Shown here: positions 33,160 to 45,108 of the stretch, in pieces | How the letters are laid out: the number at the start of each line of letters is the position of its first letter | Numbering within the stretch: position 1 is the stretch's first letter | Origin: Amyloporia xantha | Lineage: Eukaryota > Basidiomycota > Agaricomycetes > Polyporales > Adustoporiaceae | Assembly (NCBI GenBank): GCA_036971615.1 | Contig: JAYKKR010000013.1 | Span: forward strand, 868,001-932,000 | Direction of reading: 5' to 3' | Length of the DNA: 64,000 nucleotides | The notes under the pieces: generated by a model | Seen by the model: the letters and a program-made list of their open reading frames with translations, nothing else | Database searches by the model: none | Told to the model about the DNA's origin: nothing | Translations under genes and position numbers: made by a program

Positions 33160-34101
33160 GGCGAGCGCCCGATTGCCAAGGGGAAGGCTCGAGAAGGGTC
33201 GCATAACAAGCAGACCAGTGTACAGCAGAGTAAGACAAGGAAGTCGTGCATAAATTAATCACTGGCGTCCGCTTCACCGTGAACGTCGCTCAGCGCATCT
33301 GCAGTCTCTTTGTTAGTGTCCACTATCACCCGCTCTGATTTTTGGTTCTCATTTGGCAGCTGCTCGTCGCGCTCAACCACATTGACGGCTCTCACCACGC
33401 CCTTGCCCTCCCTCTGTCGCTTGAATCGCCTTCCCACTCGCATTCGTCCCTAGCCTGTGTCCCGTCATTGCCGGCGTCCTTCGCACCATTCACTGGCATG
33501 CAGCCAGCCTCCTTCTACGCCTGTCCCGCCATGTGATAATCCGCTGCCTCCATCTTCTACCTTCCCTGTTTGTTCACAGAAGAAGTTATGTCCCTTCGAC
33601 ATTATCCGTGTCGTCTACGTACATGAGGGGATTTCTCATTGAGAACGTCGTCGACGGAGGGTCAGGTGGAGATTCGGCGCGTAAGCCGCTCGGCGTCGAC
33701 TTTGATGGACATGGCAGCTCAGTTCCGAAGAGCGTACGTGAAAGCGACAGAGCGACACTATTCAGCATGGAAACAGACTCGTACTCTCGGTCCAGATCTG
33801 GTTCGCGCAGCCGCCGGGGCTCCCGCTCCCCTTCTAGGTTGCTTTGGCGGTCCCGCCGTACTGCCGTTTCGACCCTGCCTTCTAGGCGGCGTGGTAAGCC
33901 GATGTATCTTTACGATTTGAACATGGCAAACAACTGTCTACATGGGTAAGGGGCTCGTGTGTTTACATCTGGACAAAGCCCTGTATTACGAGTGTCAAAG
34001 TTGATGTATAGTAAGATGTCCATAAAGCGTGAGGCCCTGGTCCAAGTGAGAGTGGTGTAATGCCTCTCGGCGGCGCAGCGTGTCAACTCCAACACTCCCC
34101 C
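33160..34101. other. No gene firmly recognised; RS-rich open frame
   Basis: A plus-strand frame around 33533-33949 encodes an Arg/Ser-rich stretch (SYSRSRSGSRSRRGSRSPSR), which mirrors the Arg/Ser-rich C-terminus of the neighbouring minus-strand gene. It may be a decayed relative. Support is too weak to call a gene. Confidence 0.3.
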
Positions 34102-35597
34102 TTAAGCTAGCCGTGGTCGAATAGGACTCTGTCGACGTGGTGATCGCGAACGACGTCGATTCCAGGAGCCGTAACGACTAGAGCGTTGAGGAGCGTCACG
34201 ATGTGGGGACCAGTGATGGTCAGCTCTTGAAGGAGACCGACCTCGACGTCCAAAAGGAAAGGAGTGACGCGCTCGCTGAGCCCTCTCAGGTCGGTTCACC
34301 ATCTCATTCCGATTTCTCGTGGGAGAAGGACGTCGGAAGGCTGAGACAGGATTGCGAGGAGTAAGGCTTCGGCCTCGCTGTTCAATTGTTGGTCTCGCGG
34401 GAGGATCCAACGCGGGCGGTGGGAGCGAGAGCAGTTCCGTTGCAGGGACCGACGTAAGATCATCAACCTTGGCAAGCTCCGCATTGGGGACCACTGCCAT
34501 TCCGTTAGCAAAGACGAAAGCAGGAGGCAAAGAGAGGAGCAAAGGGGAAGGCCCTAAATCAATTCACTCACTGTTATGCCAGTCCTCGTTGGGTGGTTCC
34601 CAATCAGAAGGCACATCCTCCTCGTACAGTTCTTCCATCTCTTTTTTCTTCCGCTCTGCTCGACGTAGGGCCTTGGACGATTTCAGGTAATTCGGGAGTA
34701 CGTGGTGATCTCCTTCATCGTAGTATTCCCTTGACAGTCGTTCATCCAAAAGCCGTGGAGGGACGACACGCGCATGTCGAGGGGGCAAGGACTCATTGAT
34801 GATGAACCAAACCGGGACACCGGTGAATACAAGACGCTTCAGGGTTTCGTTATCGGGTTCTGGCAGCCAGCACCCCACAGCAGGGTTGACGGAAAGTGGC
34901 TGCGCTAGGTGCCCCGAGTGATAGGCCCCCCAGACGTGCTGGAACCACGAAAAGGCGCGTAGTTCCACTATGAAACGCTGCAGCTGAGCTACGTTCTGAC
35001 GGTGTTGCAGGAGGGACAGCGTCAGACAGCCCTCGTTCTTCAATCTCTCTACGTCTCGAGGCCTAGTGTCGATGAAGATTTTCTCGGCCGGTCGTATGGC
35101 GGCTACTGACGCGGCTTGTCGTTCCCCTCGAGAAGAGTGATTAAAGCGTCCCAGAACGAACGCTCCGGACTCCCCTTGTGATTTGACCAATTGCCGGTAC
35201 GAAAGGTGGCAGGCGTGCCCTTGTCGTTCTCTGGCTCAAGGGTGACGTAGGCAGGGTCGAGGAGGCCTTCGCTCGAGAGGCGTTCGTAGGCGTAGGCTCG
35301 ATGCGGTGCTTTCCCGTCGAACCATCCGGGCTGGAAGGTCCATTCGTGGGGACCTTGCCGTCCGTCCGCGAAAGTCTGAGGATTTTCTCCAGCGCGCGGC
35401 GGGACAGGAGGAATATAATCTGCATTCGGCGAGACGGCATAGCATCCTTCCGAGAGGGCGAAATAAGAGCGCGTAACACAATGTCCTCGGTAAAGTCGCC
35501 AAGTACTGTCCCGTACGGACAGACGAGATGGCAAGGTGCTGACAATGTCGGTAGGGAACGTCGTCACCGTGTTGTAAGCTTGAGCAGAACGCTTCAT
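34102..35597 (-). pseudogene. Mushroom-lineage hypothetical protein with RS-rich tail, frame-slipped
   Basis: Reading from 35597: MKRSAQAYNTVTTFPTDIVS, GCYAVSPNADYIPPVPPRAG, then SPERSFWDALITLLEGNDKP. The frame closes at 35103, while a second frame carries on as IRPAEKIFIDTRPRDVERLK, LQRFIVELRAFSWFQHVWGA and NETLKRLVFTGVPVWFIINE, ending EDWHNSE at 34564. A downstream exon supplies a Pro/Ser- and Arg/Ser-rich tail (RSSRYGSWNRRRSRSPRRQS). The segment VFTGVPVWF resembles a protein family repeated many times in agaricomycete genomes; its function is unknown. The frame change suggests pseudogenisation, although a missed intron cannot be excluded. Confidence 0.55.
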
Positions 35598-35963
35598 TTC
35601 GGTGATGGAGGCACGGTCCGGCTGTCAGACACGAACCAAGAAGGAGATAGAGTGAAATGGACGCGAGTCGTGAGGAGAGAAGTAAAGTAAGGAGGTGAAG
35701 CGCTAGCGGAATGCGCGGACTGTCACGTGAGCGTAACCTACCCATAGGCGGATTCAGTACCTGTTTCTATAGCCCCTACTCACATCAGCTGTGGAAGATT
35801 ACAAACAAGTCGAACACAGTGCTGTACATTGCGTTAGTAGTCTCTCGCGCTACGCAGAAACCGGAGTTTGACACCGAGACCCATGCGGCTAGCGCTGCGG
35901 CAGGCATCTTCAGGTCGGCGGGCTCACCGCCACAGTATCTCGAAGAGTGCGAATCAGACGAAA

Positions 35964-37697
35964 TGGTCTCTGCCCTGAGCATCGATGGAGATTTCGAAGA
36001 CCCAATTGAGATTGACGAGACGTTCACCCAAAGAAGCCGCTTCCTTGGAACAGTCAAGATCGTCGTCGAGTCGACCACCTTTTGGTGAGTTCTCCCTCCT
36101 CCAGGCCTGTGGGAGCACTGCCTGGACGCACTTTTCTTCTCCTACTTCTCGTGAACGAAGGGCGCACAAAGAGGTTCTATGCTATGCCTCGTCTTTCTTC
36201 CAGGCCGTACTCAGCGGTGAGTGGGCAGAGACTGGCAGACCGCAGTCTATGTCCTCCGTCATTGCTATTTCTCTGATCTCAGCTGCCATCCGTACCAGGA
36301 GGTCGCTCCAAGGTGGAAGACTCCAGAGATGACTTTTGCACCAGTTGACCCGGACCTGGATACCAATGAGGTCGATTTGGATGTCGATCAGGACTTAGAC
36401 GAGCGAGGGTCAGACGAGGAGGCAATTGATAAAGCCAAAGCCAGGGAAAGCGGTCTACATAAATCGGGAGCAGTTCTGCATCTCCTTCTACTAGTACAAT
36501 GATGCTGAGCGAGAAGGGGAAGCAGAAGCCTTCTGAGCTGAAAGGTCTACGTCGTACGAAGGCGAAAAGTTCGGATGCGATCATCATTCTAAAGGAGAGA
36601 AGGTATGCAGCCTGTCCGTATTTTGGCACCTGAAGCTTCACGTATCCTGCAGGCGAACACGTTTCACGACTCCCTCAAATTCGTTTACCCACAGTAAGTC
36701 TGTGTTTGACCCTGTGGACCGCATGCACAAACCTATTAACCTTTCTACCAGTCTCGTCTGCACTATTACCTGGAACAATGTTGAGGGACTCATGAACATC
36801 GCGCATAAGTCGCACGTGGCTGCGCTCGAACGCGAGTGCCTCACGTTTTTACTGATGCACGCGGCCGGACGCCCACCCAAGGCCATGCGCATCGCCGAGC
36901 TCTTTGGTGAGGAAGAGCTCTACTGCGAGTCAAGCCGCTTCGTTCTCGACAACCCTGGTGGCTGGAGCAAGGAGGAACTCAGCACACTTAGTCAGGAGAC
37001 ACTGTTGAAGCTTGAGAAACGGTGGGAGTCATATGCCTCTGGTGCGTGCGTAAGAAATTGAAGTAATGCCTTGTGAAATTTGCCGCAGGCGGACATGGTT
37101 CTTGGAGCGCGTGCTGAAGCTTGGATTGATCCAAGTTGCGAAGGAGTATCGATGTGTTTCAGCCTTACCCGCCGGCGGGGAACTCCTTCATATTTACTCT
37201 CTGTAGTGCGCAACGTGCCCTGATCCAGCTAATTGTGCCCGCCTCCTCGAGGAGAAATGGAGACAGGCGCATTATGCAATGTTTCGCTTCTGCAAGTGTC
37301 AGAGATCGATGTATGTTTTCTTGGCCTGGTCCTGATCTCTCCGTGCACAGGTCCTTGCCAGCCATCGATGGTCTTCCGCTATTTATAGACATTAGAGTGC
37401 GTGAGTCCCCCGCTCTCCCTTATACACCTCAGCTGTCAGACTACGGCTAAAGCATTTATCGCAACACGTGAGTAATATCGGTTCTCTTTGAAATACTTAC
37501 CGATGCTATATAACATGGCAGTTTTTGATCGTATGTTTTCTCTGGGTGTGCGAGGCAGTGGAACAGACATTGCACGCGTTGCAACCGCTGCTGGCGCCTC
37601 GACCGGACCACGACGCCATTTCTTGTTCAGCACATTGAAGGGCGAGCAGGCTACTCGTGGCAAACGGTCTGTCTTAGAGGATATTCACTATAGCTAG
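35964..37697 (+). pseudogene. BTB/POZ-domain gene, intron-rich, probably degenerate
   Basis: The BTB fold mediates dimerisation and cullin-3 or transcription-related binding. From the ATG at 35964 (MVSALSIDGDFEDPIEIDET) exon 1 ends VKIVVESTTF(W) at a gtgagt donor. The next exon begins (W)AHKEVLCYASSFFQAVLSGE, the BTB core, in correct phase. Later segments are DPDLDTNEVDLDVDQDLDER, SLVCTITWNNVEGLMNIAHK and AMRIAELFGEEELYCESSRF to LSQETLLKLEKR. Then come an Arg/Cys-rich region with CPDPANCARLLEEKWRQAHY, and the last exon, FDRMFSLGVRGSGTDIARVA to RRHFLFSTLKGEQA. Frame breaks after the BTB core (about 36280), before NTFHDSLKFVYP (about 36650) and near 37310-37440 suggest decay. Confidence 0.72.
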
Positions 37698-37927
37698 CCC
37701 GGGTCTCATGAAGTATAGATGGATCCTACTCCGAATACGTATAATAATTAGCCAGTGTGAGATGAATACATATTCATAAGAACTGGGCATATTTAAGACA
37801 TTATATGAGCGTGCAAATGAGTCTGACAATACAAGTTGGTGGCAAAGGGGGCGGGGATATCCAACATGCGAATCCAACGCAACCACAGAAACCGAACGAA
37901 ATAGAGGTGCTGGGTGCTATCAGCTAA

Positions 37928-38720
37928 TTGGAGGCGGATGCTCGAATACGAGGGGCGCGTTTTCTACGAGCCACTCCATGCAGCGCGTGGTGCCAGCCAT
38001 GTCGCCGATATCGTTCATGAAGTTATCGAGATCGCATTAGTGTAGCTATGAGCGTTTTCATGTCAATACGTAAAGCAGATTCGCAACAAGAACACATACC
38101 CCCAAATACTACTCCGAGGTTTCTGGCGTTCATGCGATTCACGTCGCTGTGCTGGCTCACCCTGAACGGATTACGTTGTCAGACACTGCAGTCTTGGAGA
38201 TGCTGGAGAACGCACCTGTGCAGATATAACATCAACGCACGAGTCGTGTAGTAGTGTTTCTTCGGTAGCTCAGTCAGTCTCAGATAACGCCTTGTGTTTT
38301 GCAGCAGGATCACGAATGCCAGCAGCGCCAGTGAATTTCGCATCCAATGCATACGTCAGGAGGGGATCGGGCAATGCCCTGAGATACGACTTCAGGACAG
38401 AAGTTACGTTGCAAATACCGTTGAACCGGTCGGTGTCTCGAAGATCGAACGTACGATAGTCGCCGCGTTCGAACAGCTGGGTGATCGTCTTGACTTGACT
38501 CGAGCCTCCAGTCTTCCGATATATGCCTTCGCAGTCTAGAGCTACGCAGAGAAATGCGATGAGTACTAATACCATGCAAGTGATAGAGACATACCAAGCG
38601 CATCCACGGCTTCTAAACATTTTTCGACAATGATAGGGACAAGGCGCGGCTCGCCTTCGGCCTTCGGCCTCCGCGCGTACTTGCTCGACTAAATCGCGCC
38701 CAAACATAGAAGGGGCTACA
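37928..38720 (-). pseudogene. RhoGAP-domain gene fragment (Rgd-type), frameshifted
   Basis: RhoGAP domains switch off Rho GTPases. Minus-strand segments in order are FGRDLVEQVRAEAEG, then in another frame EPRLVPIIVEKCLEAVDAL, an intron (gtatgt...gtag) and LDCEGIYRKTGGSSQVKTIT (GIYR is the arginine-finger region). LFERGDYRTFDLRDTDRFNG and VTSVLKSYLRALPDPLLTYA follow, then after a slip LTELPKKHYYTTRALMLYLH, an intron, DVNRMNARNLGVVFG, and finally MNDIGDMAGTTRCMEWLVEN to PPPIS. Two frame lesions are visible. One is a tandem 7-bp duplication at about 38660-38675 (ttcggcc twice). The other is one extra base after ALSE (about 38276). No N-terminal F-BAR or BAR domain is seen, so it is a fragment. 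Confidence 0.88.
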
Positions 38721-38734
38721 GGAACCATAGTCAA

Positions 38735-40044
38735 AATTTATGTCGTGGGACAGCGTACGAAGTGGCGCGAAAGCTTGGGCAGTTTCTTCACGACTGGGCA
38801 TCTGCTGTGAGCACGAGGTTTGGACATGATGGACAAATCGTATATGCACAGCGACACTGCGATCTGCACCAATACATTAACGAGCATATTCATCTATACA
38901 AGCACAGAATTTCTCACTTGTACAGCGCAGCTGAGAGCCCCACATCTTATCGCCGCAGTGGTCGCGTCGTGCTACACGTAAAACACTGATCTGCTGGAAG
39001 ACGGGCTCTTTGCGCCCTTGGATCTGGCGGTATCAGGTGAACATGTCCTAGCATACTGACCCATCTCAGGCGAATAAAGTCCACGTACTTCGGATCCTGC
39101 AGAAGCATCACACCTGTTTAGATTCACAACATCCCTGTTTGAACATTCCCCGATGTGCACTTTGCCTTGTGGGCTGTCGCGGGGTAGAAATTTACTCGTC
39201 GTACGAAGCAACCGATAGACATCTTTTGTCTGTGAGTGTTAATACTCTACAGAAAGCAGATTATCGAAATATCTCATACCTGTTCTGATACAGCGACTCG
39301 ACTTGGAGGGCTTATCGAATCAGAAGTTGGATTGCTTTGTATTAACGACGTTCGAGGCTTTCAATGAAAATTAATTCCCCGGTGAAAGACCACTTTTACT
39401 TGAAATTACTGACGCTAGGAATTTGATCGAGATGTGAAGTGGCATCCGTTGAATGGTTGAAGTAGATATGCTTGGTGGTATGAGGCGAACAAGGTCCGCC
39501 ATATAGCACGCTGATCTCCTATGGAATGTCGCTGGCACAGGAGGTGTACACATCATCTTGAGAGCTCAGCCATGCCACTGAAAGAAGACACTAGCCTACG
39601 AAGAGCACGTGCAAGTTGAATATAGGCGGCCAGTGGGCGGCGACACCGAAGATGGGAGCAGTAGTGCATTTAATGAGATTGCAGTGCCAGGACATGGATA
39701 GTCAAAGTGAAGAAATGTCGTGTTGACGCTGTGCGGAGGAGCTGTCGTCGGTGACCAGCTTTGGAACTAGAACGGTACCAAACGGGACGGAGGGTCCACT
39801 CAGCCAGGCGCAACAGCATCCCTCTCCGAGTCAGACACCATGGTAGGACTCAAACATCCCAGCCTGAAATTCTTGATGCATTCCACGGGACTGACTTCTC
39901 GGTAAGAGGCAATACGCCCATGATCGTCTGGAAATACTTGGTGAACTTATCTGTGCGAATAAAGATCGGGGGCGTCTTGTTCGTACGATACGGGAACAGT
40001 GGGACCACAACATGATGCAATAAGATACGGACTCATGGAAATGG
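38735..40044. other. Gap between pseudogenes; one possible exon remnant
   Basis: On the minus strand at about 38990-39110 an acceptor-like ctgcag is followed by DPKYVDFIRLRWVSMLGHVH, which looks like a real exon, but I do not recognise the protein. The rest shows nothing supportable. Confidence 0.3.
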
Positions 40045-41234
40045 TCACAGAAACCTATCTAGCGCGAGAGGTATGGAATTGATGGAGTTGGGTGGAATAA
40101 CGCCGACCTCGGTTACCACCACTGGCACGGTCATACACGAGGGCGGCGTTAAGTCGTAGAGAGGATTGAGAGTCTCGAGGTTCCGTTGATTCTTGAGTCT
40201 TAACAATTCCCGGGGTATCGTCAGGGGAATGAAGAAAACAAGTCCCCAATCGGAGCTAGCTCGTTCTTGGTAAAGCTGCACGTCTTCAGAAAATGTCCCG
40301 CAACACACGACTACCGGGGCTGAATGCCGTCTTATCATCATTGCGACCAAAGCAGTTCCTGCCCGAGAGAACACAGCCCCGTTGAGGTGTATTGAATGCG
40401 CTCCAACGAGATTTGTCGATACTTCGGTAATGACTGAATCCAGGGTTGGCAGGGGTAGATATGTACATTGGATACCGGGGAGGAAACGGTGGACAATAAT
40501 CGTATGCCTTCAAGCATGGGCCTCGAGTCCACGACAATTACCGAGAAATTTCGCCCTTCCTCAAGCGCACCGAACAAGGCCTTCTCAACCACTGATGATC
40601 TTGCATGGGTGAGTATCACATCGCCGTCTTTGATCTGATTCTCCGCGGTATCTTAGATGACTTGGTCTGCCACGATAACCCGATCGCGAACGTCATGATC
40701 GGTCTTATTCTAGAGAGCATCCTTCGCGTCCTGTTCTGGCAGATCAATGTCCGACCAACTGATTTCACAACTTCAGCTGCCGGATGGAATTGCCCGTTGT
40801 CACAGACATAGACCGAGCCGCAGCTAAATGGCTAATCTGCGGTGACAAATGTGTCATTAGATGGCAGGAACGCGTGTTGTTTGGGGGTGTGGAGTGAGTA
40901 GTCTTGTACAACGGTTTTGAATGCAGTCAATGTGACTATGTGGATTTGCACCTGTAATCTTGAACTCGGAGACCTGGAGCGCGATTGTCGGATGAATCTC
41001 GCCCTTGGCTATACTGACAGGTTTTGGAAGACCAAAATGAGCGAATATACGCAGGCCGCGCGTCTTGTTTGCGGATGCGTCTGCAGTTGCAATGGGCACT
41101 GCTTTCGTATCTTTCGTAGTCCTAGCTGTCGACGGGGTCGTGACTCGAGCGGGTATAGCTTCTGCTGCCCGGCTTGCTCTCCGCGTAGCGGGAGTGTTTG
41201 AGGATGACGAAGTTGGTCCCTGCTTCCCATTCAC
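40045..41234 (-). pseudogene. eIF2B delta subunit (GCD2-like) pseudogene
   Basis: eIF2B is the guanine nucleotide exchange factor for the initiator factor eIF2; the delta subunit is normally a single-copy essential gene. Minus-strand segments in family order are GLRIFAHFGLPKPVSIAKGE, ALQVSEFKITGANPHS, a decayed stretch ARSMSVTTGNSIRQLK...DIDLPEQDAKDAL with stops, VILTHARSSVVEKALFGALE, GRNFSVIVVDSRPMLEG, FSRAGTALVAMMIRRHSAPV, VVCCGTF, and near the end LNPLYDLTPPSCM and VTEVGVIPPNSINSIPLALD. Stops and frame changes at several places rule out function. The lysine/alanine-rich N-terminal part beyond 41234 is too decayed to bound. Confidence 0.9.
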
Positions 41235-41552
41235 TTGCTTGTCATTGATCCCGTTTGGTGCAGCGGGTACTTTAGCAGCTTTCGCCGCCCGTTGTCGCTG
41301 TTGCAGTTGGCGCCATGGTCATCTGTTTCTGAGATTTCTGCGGTGCGTGAGAGTGTTCCTCATTCTGGGGTTGGACCTGAGTGTCCAGAGTGGCTGCAGG
41401 AGCCATGGCTGGCAGTAGATGACAAAACCGAGCAGCGTGTGTTGGGGCAGAACAGCTGCTCTCAGCACGTGGAGGACGGGGGGAGGGGGCCTGATGCCTC
41501 TAGACAAATCGAGGCTATCAGTGCATGAACGAGGCTAGACAGGTATTTTCAC

Positions 41553-42757
41553 CAACCGTAGCATGCTTGAGCGCGGACTGAATCTCTGGAATGTCCCTTC
41601 TGGGACGCCATCCCTCTGCGAAAAGCGTCTTCCTGTGCGCACGTCGTAGGTGAATAGATTCAAGATCTCATAGAGAAGCTTCTCCTTCCGTACGACACCT
41701 ACCCAGCTCGCTATACTCTCATCCATTTCGAGCAGCTCCGCTCGGCGATGAGCACCGGTACTGTAAGGGGCCATCTGTGAATGCTTCAAGCGTGCGGCAA
41801 CTTTACGCATCGATTCGGCCCGCTTATCAATGTTCGCGTCGATCGAATATAGAGTGGCGCCCACGGATTCGGCGACCTTGCGATAGCCAGCAGCGTATCA
41901 CCATGTGCGAAGATGATGAATACAATCTTGCGCGTCCCTTCTCCGGTGGCAGGGTTGACGAACGGCTCCACGATGTCGGTGTGGTTCTTATGGAGACTAC
42001 CGCGAAAGGTTCACCATAGAAGTCGCTCAAACATAGGCAGGCGTGCGCGATCTATGGTGCCAGCCACAAATCTAGATTTAAGGTCAACAACATGAGACCG
42101 CTGATTTGAAGGAGGGACGAACTCGAGGTCATACTGAGTTCCACTTACATATTGAGCTTCCCGGTCACCATGCTGCAGTAATGGAGCAGAAATGTCATCC
42201 ATGGAATTCCTGACTTCAGGCTGATAACCCATAGCATGCGAAAGATATTGATGCTTTGTAAATGATGATGCCTGCGCCTGAGACTCGACCAAGGACGCAC
42301 CCTCTCAAAAATATCGCTGTCTCTCGTAGCACATGACAAGCCTCTCCGAGCTCCTTGGTACGTTCGCACAGAAATTGATGACTTTCGTGCACCTGTATCA
42401 CTCTGGTCTCATACTCCTTAAGCTTGAGGTCCAGTTCGTCCATAGTTTGCGCAGCACAGTAAGAAGAGGCGCGGAATCGTACAGATGCCTAACAGGGATC
42501 TTGTCTTTTCCTTCTCGATTTCGGTAGTGAACAATCTCACTCGGCGAGCCATCTCTTCGACGTGGCGAATCCGACCGACGAAAGAACGTTGGAAGGGATT
42601 GACATCGGGGCTCAACTGTAAAAAACGCTCGCTTAAATATGTTCACGGATCGGGTAGGGAAACATGCGTCTTTGAACTGAACATTATCGGGTTCTCCTAG
42701 CTCTGCCACGGTATCACGGGATACTTCAGTTGGTATGAGAAACTGCACCAAACTCAT
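41553..42757 (-). pseudogene. V-ATPase subunit a (Vph1-like) N-terminal pseudogene fragment
   Basis: Subunit a anchors the stator of the vacuolar proton pump. From the ATG at 42757: MSLVQFLIPTEVSRDTVAEL, GEPDNVQFKD, an intron with a GC donor (gcatgt), LSPDVNPFQRSFVGRIRHVE, EMARRVRLFTTEIEKEK, a frame change, and IPVRHLYDSAPLLTV. Then [79 protein letters not shown] (with AHGD) and [20 protein letters not shown] follow. It finishes LFAEGWRPRRDIPEIQSALK at a gtgaaa donor. Only the cytosolic N-terminal half is present; no membrane segments follow. Several frame lesions are visible. Confidence 0.9.
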
Positions 42758-42759
42758 GT

Positions 42760-45108
42760 GCTCTGAGCCTGCAGATACATTCAGCACGCAGCTTAGATAA
42801 ACATGATGAGTTTACTGACGAAACGCAGATGGATAGTCGTCCGCCATCCTGCCACGACAAGACGTACTGGACGATTAGAGGGCTGACAATGACCTCAATG
42901 ACGAGAACTGAGCACGCCGACCGCTCCTGATCAGGCTGCGTGCGGCCTACTGTTTGTGCCCTGCAAGCGAGGCTGAATCTGATGATAAAGTGCTGTTACT
43001 ATGAGTGTATCTAGGATCGAATGTTAATGGACTGTTCAATTACGTGCGTTCAACAGACTGAACCCGATCTCACACGAAGCTTGCGGACGGACCTTTAGTG
43101 ATTCTATCCCATTTGACCGATACAAGACACGTGTACCAATTCCGTGTATTTGATCAAACCGAAGACATAGCACCGTCTGTTAGAGTTAATGTGAGATCTT
43201 ACTCCCGTGCTTGCATCTCAAAATACACCACATGTTTGATCCATTCTGGCGCTTCGACCCTATCACGTGCTTTCCATCTGGCAAAGTTCGATCGAGCATA
43301 AACTTTGAGAAATCAAATAACCGACCTGGCTTCAGACTCGCTGTCCTCGCTGTCTCGATATTTTCCTTGCTCTCGCCTCTAATCTTGCATCAGCGTCTCT
43401 ACTCTGATTATGCTGAATAACGCTCACTCATCCTGCTTTCCGCATTTTCGATAAGCGGCAGTCTCGTTGGGTCGTCGTACTTGTTCTATTCTTACCTATG
43501 CCTGTACTGGTTGATCATCACGGAATCCCCTTCAATCCCCTGCGAATAGTATGCAGCACCATACTTTGATTATCTGACCTCAAATGTTCAAACAGTGAAG
43601 CTACGTTTCTCAAAACATTTCCGGGAGGTCAGCATCTTTCCCCGTCGAATCCGAATCCGACCCCGAACCCGAACATCAAGCTGCGCTCCGAGAGAAGACT
43701 GGTCTGTCAGCATGGAAGGGTTTAATAATATTGAATACACATAATTCTTTGCGATGCCTGCGCATGCGATCGGAAAGTCCTTCGGGAGGTGAGCTTCTGT
43801 TCTTACTTTAATCATTTGACCCGACGCAACGATTATATTCTGATTGCACCGACAAGACAGTTGTTCTGCTCGTAGTTACAAGTTGCACCATTAAACAGAC
43901 GGCATACAATATATTCTTGTTGATCGAACACGCGAATCGTCTACGATCGAATGAATTCCATCTTGATTCGAATATTCGATCAAACATTCTTCGAGCTTCT
44001 TGTCCCGACGATGAATTTGACGCTTGGTCTTCAGGAGCATCTGAGCAAAACACTATCGCTCGCATCGTTCTAAATTCAAGTCAAATGATTTTCCTATTAC
44101 TTTGACTACTTTCGATCTCATAGTTGATTATTTGACATGAGACATTCGATGCAGATCGTTTTCCACGTTCTTATCGCGTTGGCCCTTTCAGATGATTGAA
44201 AGGATTACTGAAATTCCTCCATTCTCTTTTAATAGGACAGATCAATCCACCCCATGCTCAAGTTCGTTGACAAATACCCTTAGTGACCTAAAATGAGCCT
44301 GCGAACGCGCTTCTCGACATGCTCGAGGAGATGTTCGTGAGCAGGTCCCATATTTCAGACATGATCGACGATATCAAGCTTGTTCATCATTCTGAGTTGT
44401 GAGATGCCTCCGCGACCCTCGTTGTCGTCTCAATATCTTATATGTTGATACATAACTCGCCAGGCCCGGCCCGAGAGCCGCCATGTCAGCGAACATCCTC
44501 ATTGAATCAAGCTGATGTGAGTGAGTTGCGAAGGATCTACAGGTTCGTCCCGCCTGCTAACGTCATGCTATGCATATACTCGTATCACAGCTTGACTCGT
44601 CTCTTGACATTGATTGGCTCTCAGCTCCATTACGAGTGGTCATTATGCGTGCGCAATATTCTGAGCGGATGATGCTTGGTACCTCCTCTTTACCGATGGA
44701 AAGAATACCGCTTACTCCCTCACAACTCCATAGCCGTCAACTGCGAGGTCTACTATCGGGCAGCTTTCCTTTCGAATGCTGCTGAGCTGGCGTAAATGTA
44801 GTTTTGGGACTCGATAAGCCTTTTGATCATTGTTTTTTCAATTGTGTTCCTTGTTCGCGTGAACAAGCTGATTGAAAGCCGAATCATGGCTTCGCTGGTG
44901 ACTTATGTGTTCTCATCGACCACGAAGTGGGCAGTACGTCCATAGCAGTCTATTGCAAGGCTGCAGTCGTCACTAAGTACAGTTGATCCAGTTTGTAGAA
45001 AAGTAGCATATCCTTCCGATGCATTTGCGGACGTACGTAGTCATGTCATGCGTTGCCTTCACAGTGCGCTTGTGGCGAGTTCGACACGGATTTAGCTCAA
45101 TTACTCAC
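42760..45108. other. No gene recognised
   Basis: Short unsupported open frames occur on both strands. The part at 43640-44060 has scattered TTCGA/TCGAA motifs. No terminal repeats that would bound an element were found. Confidence 0.35.
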
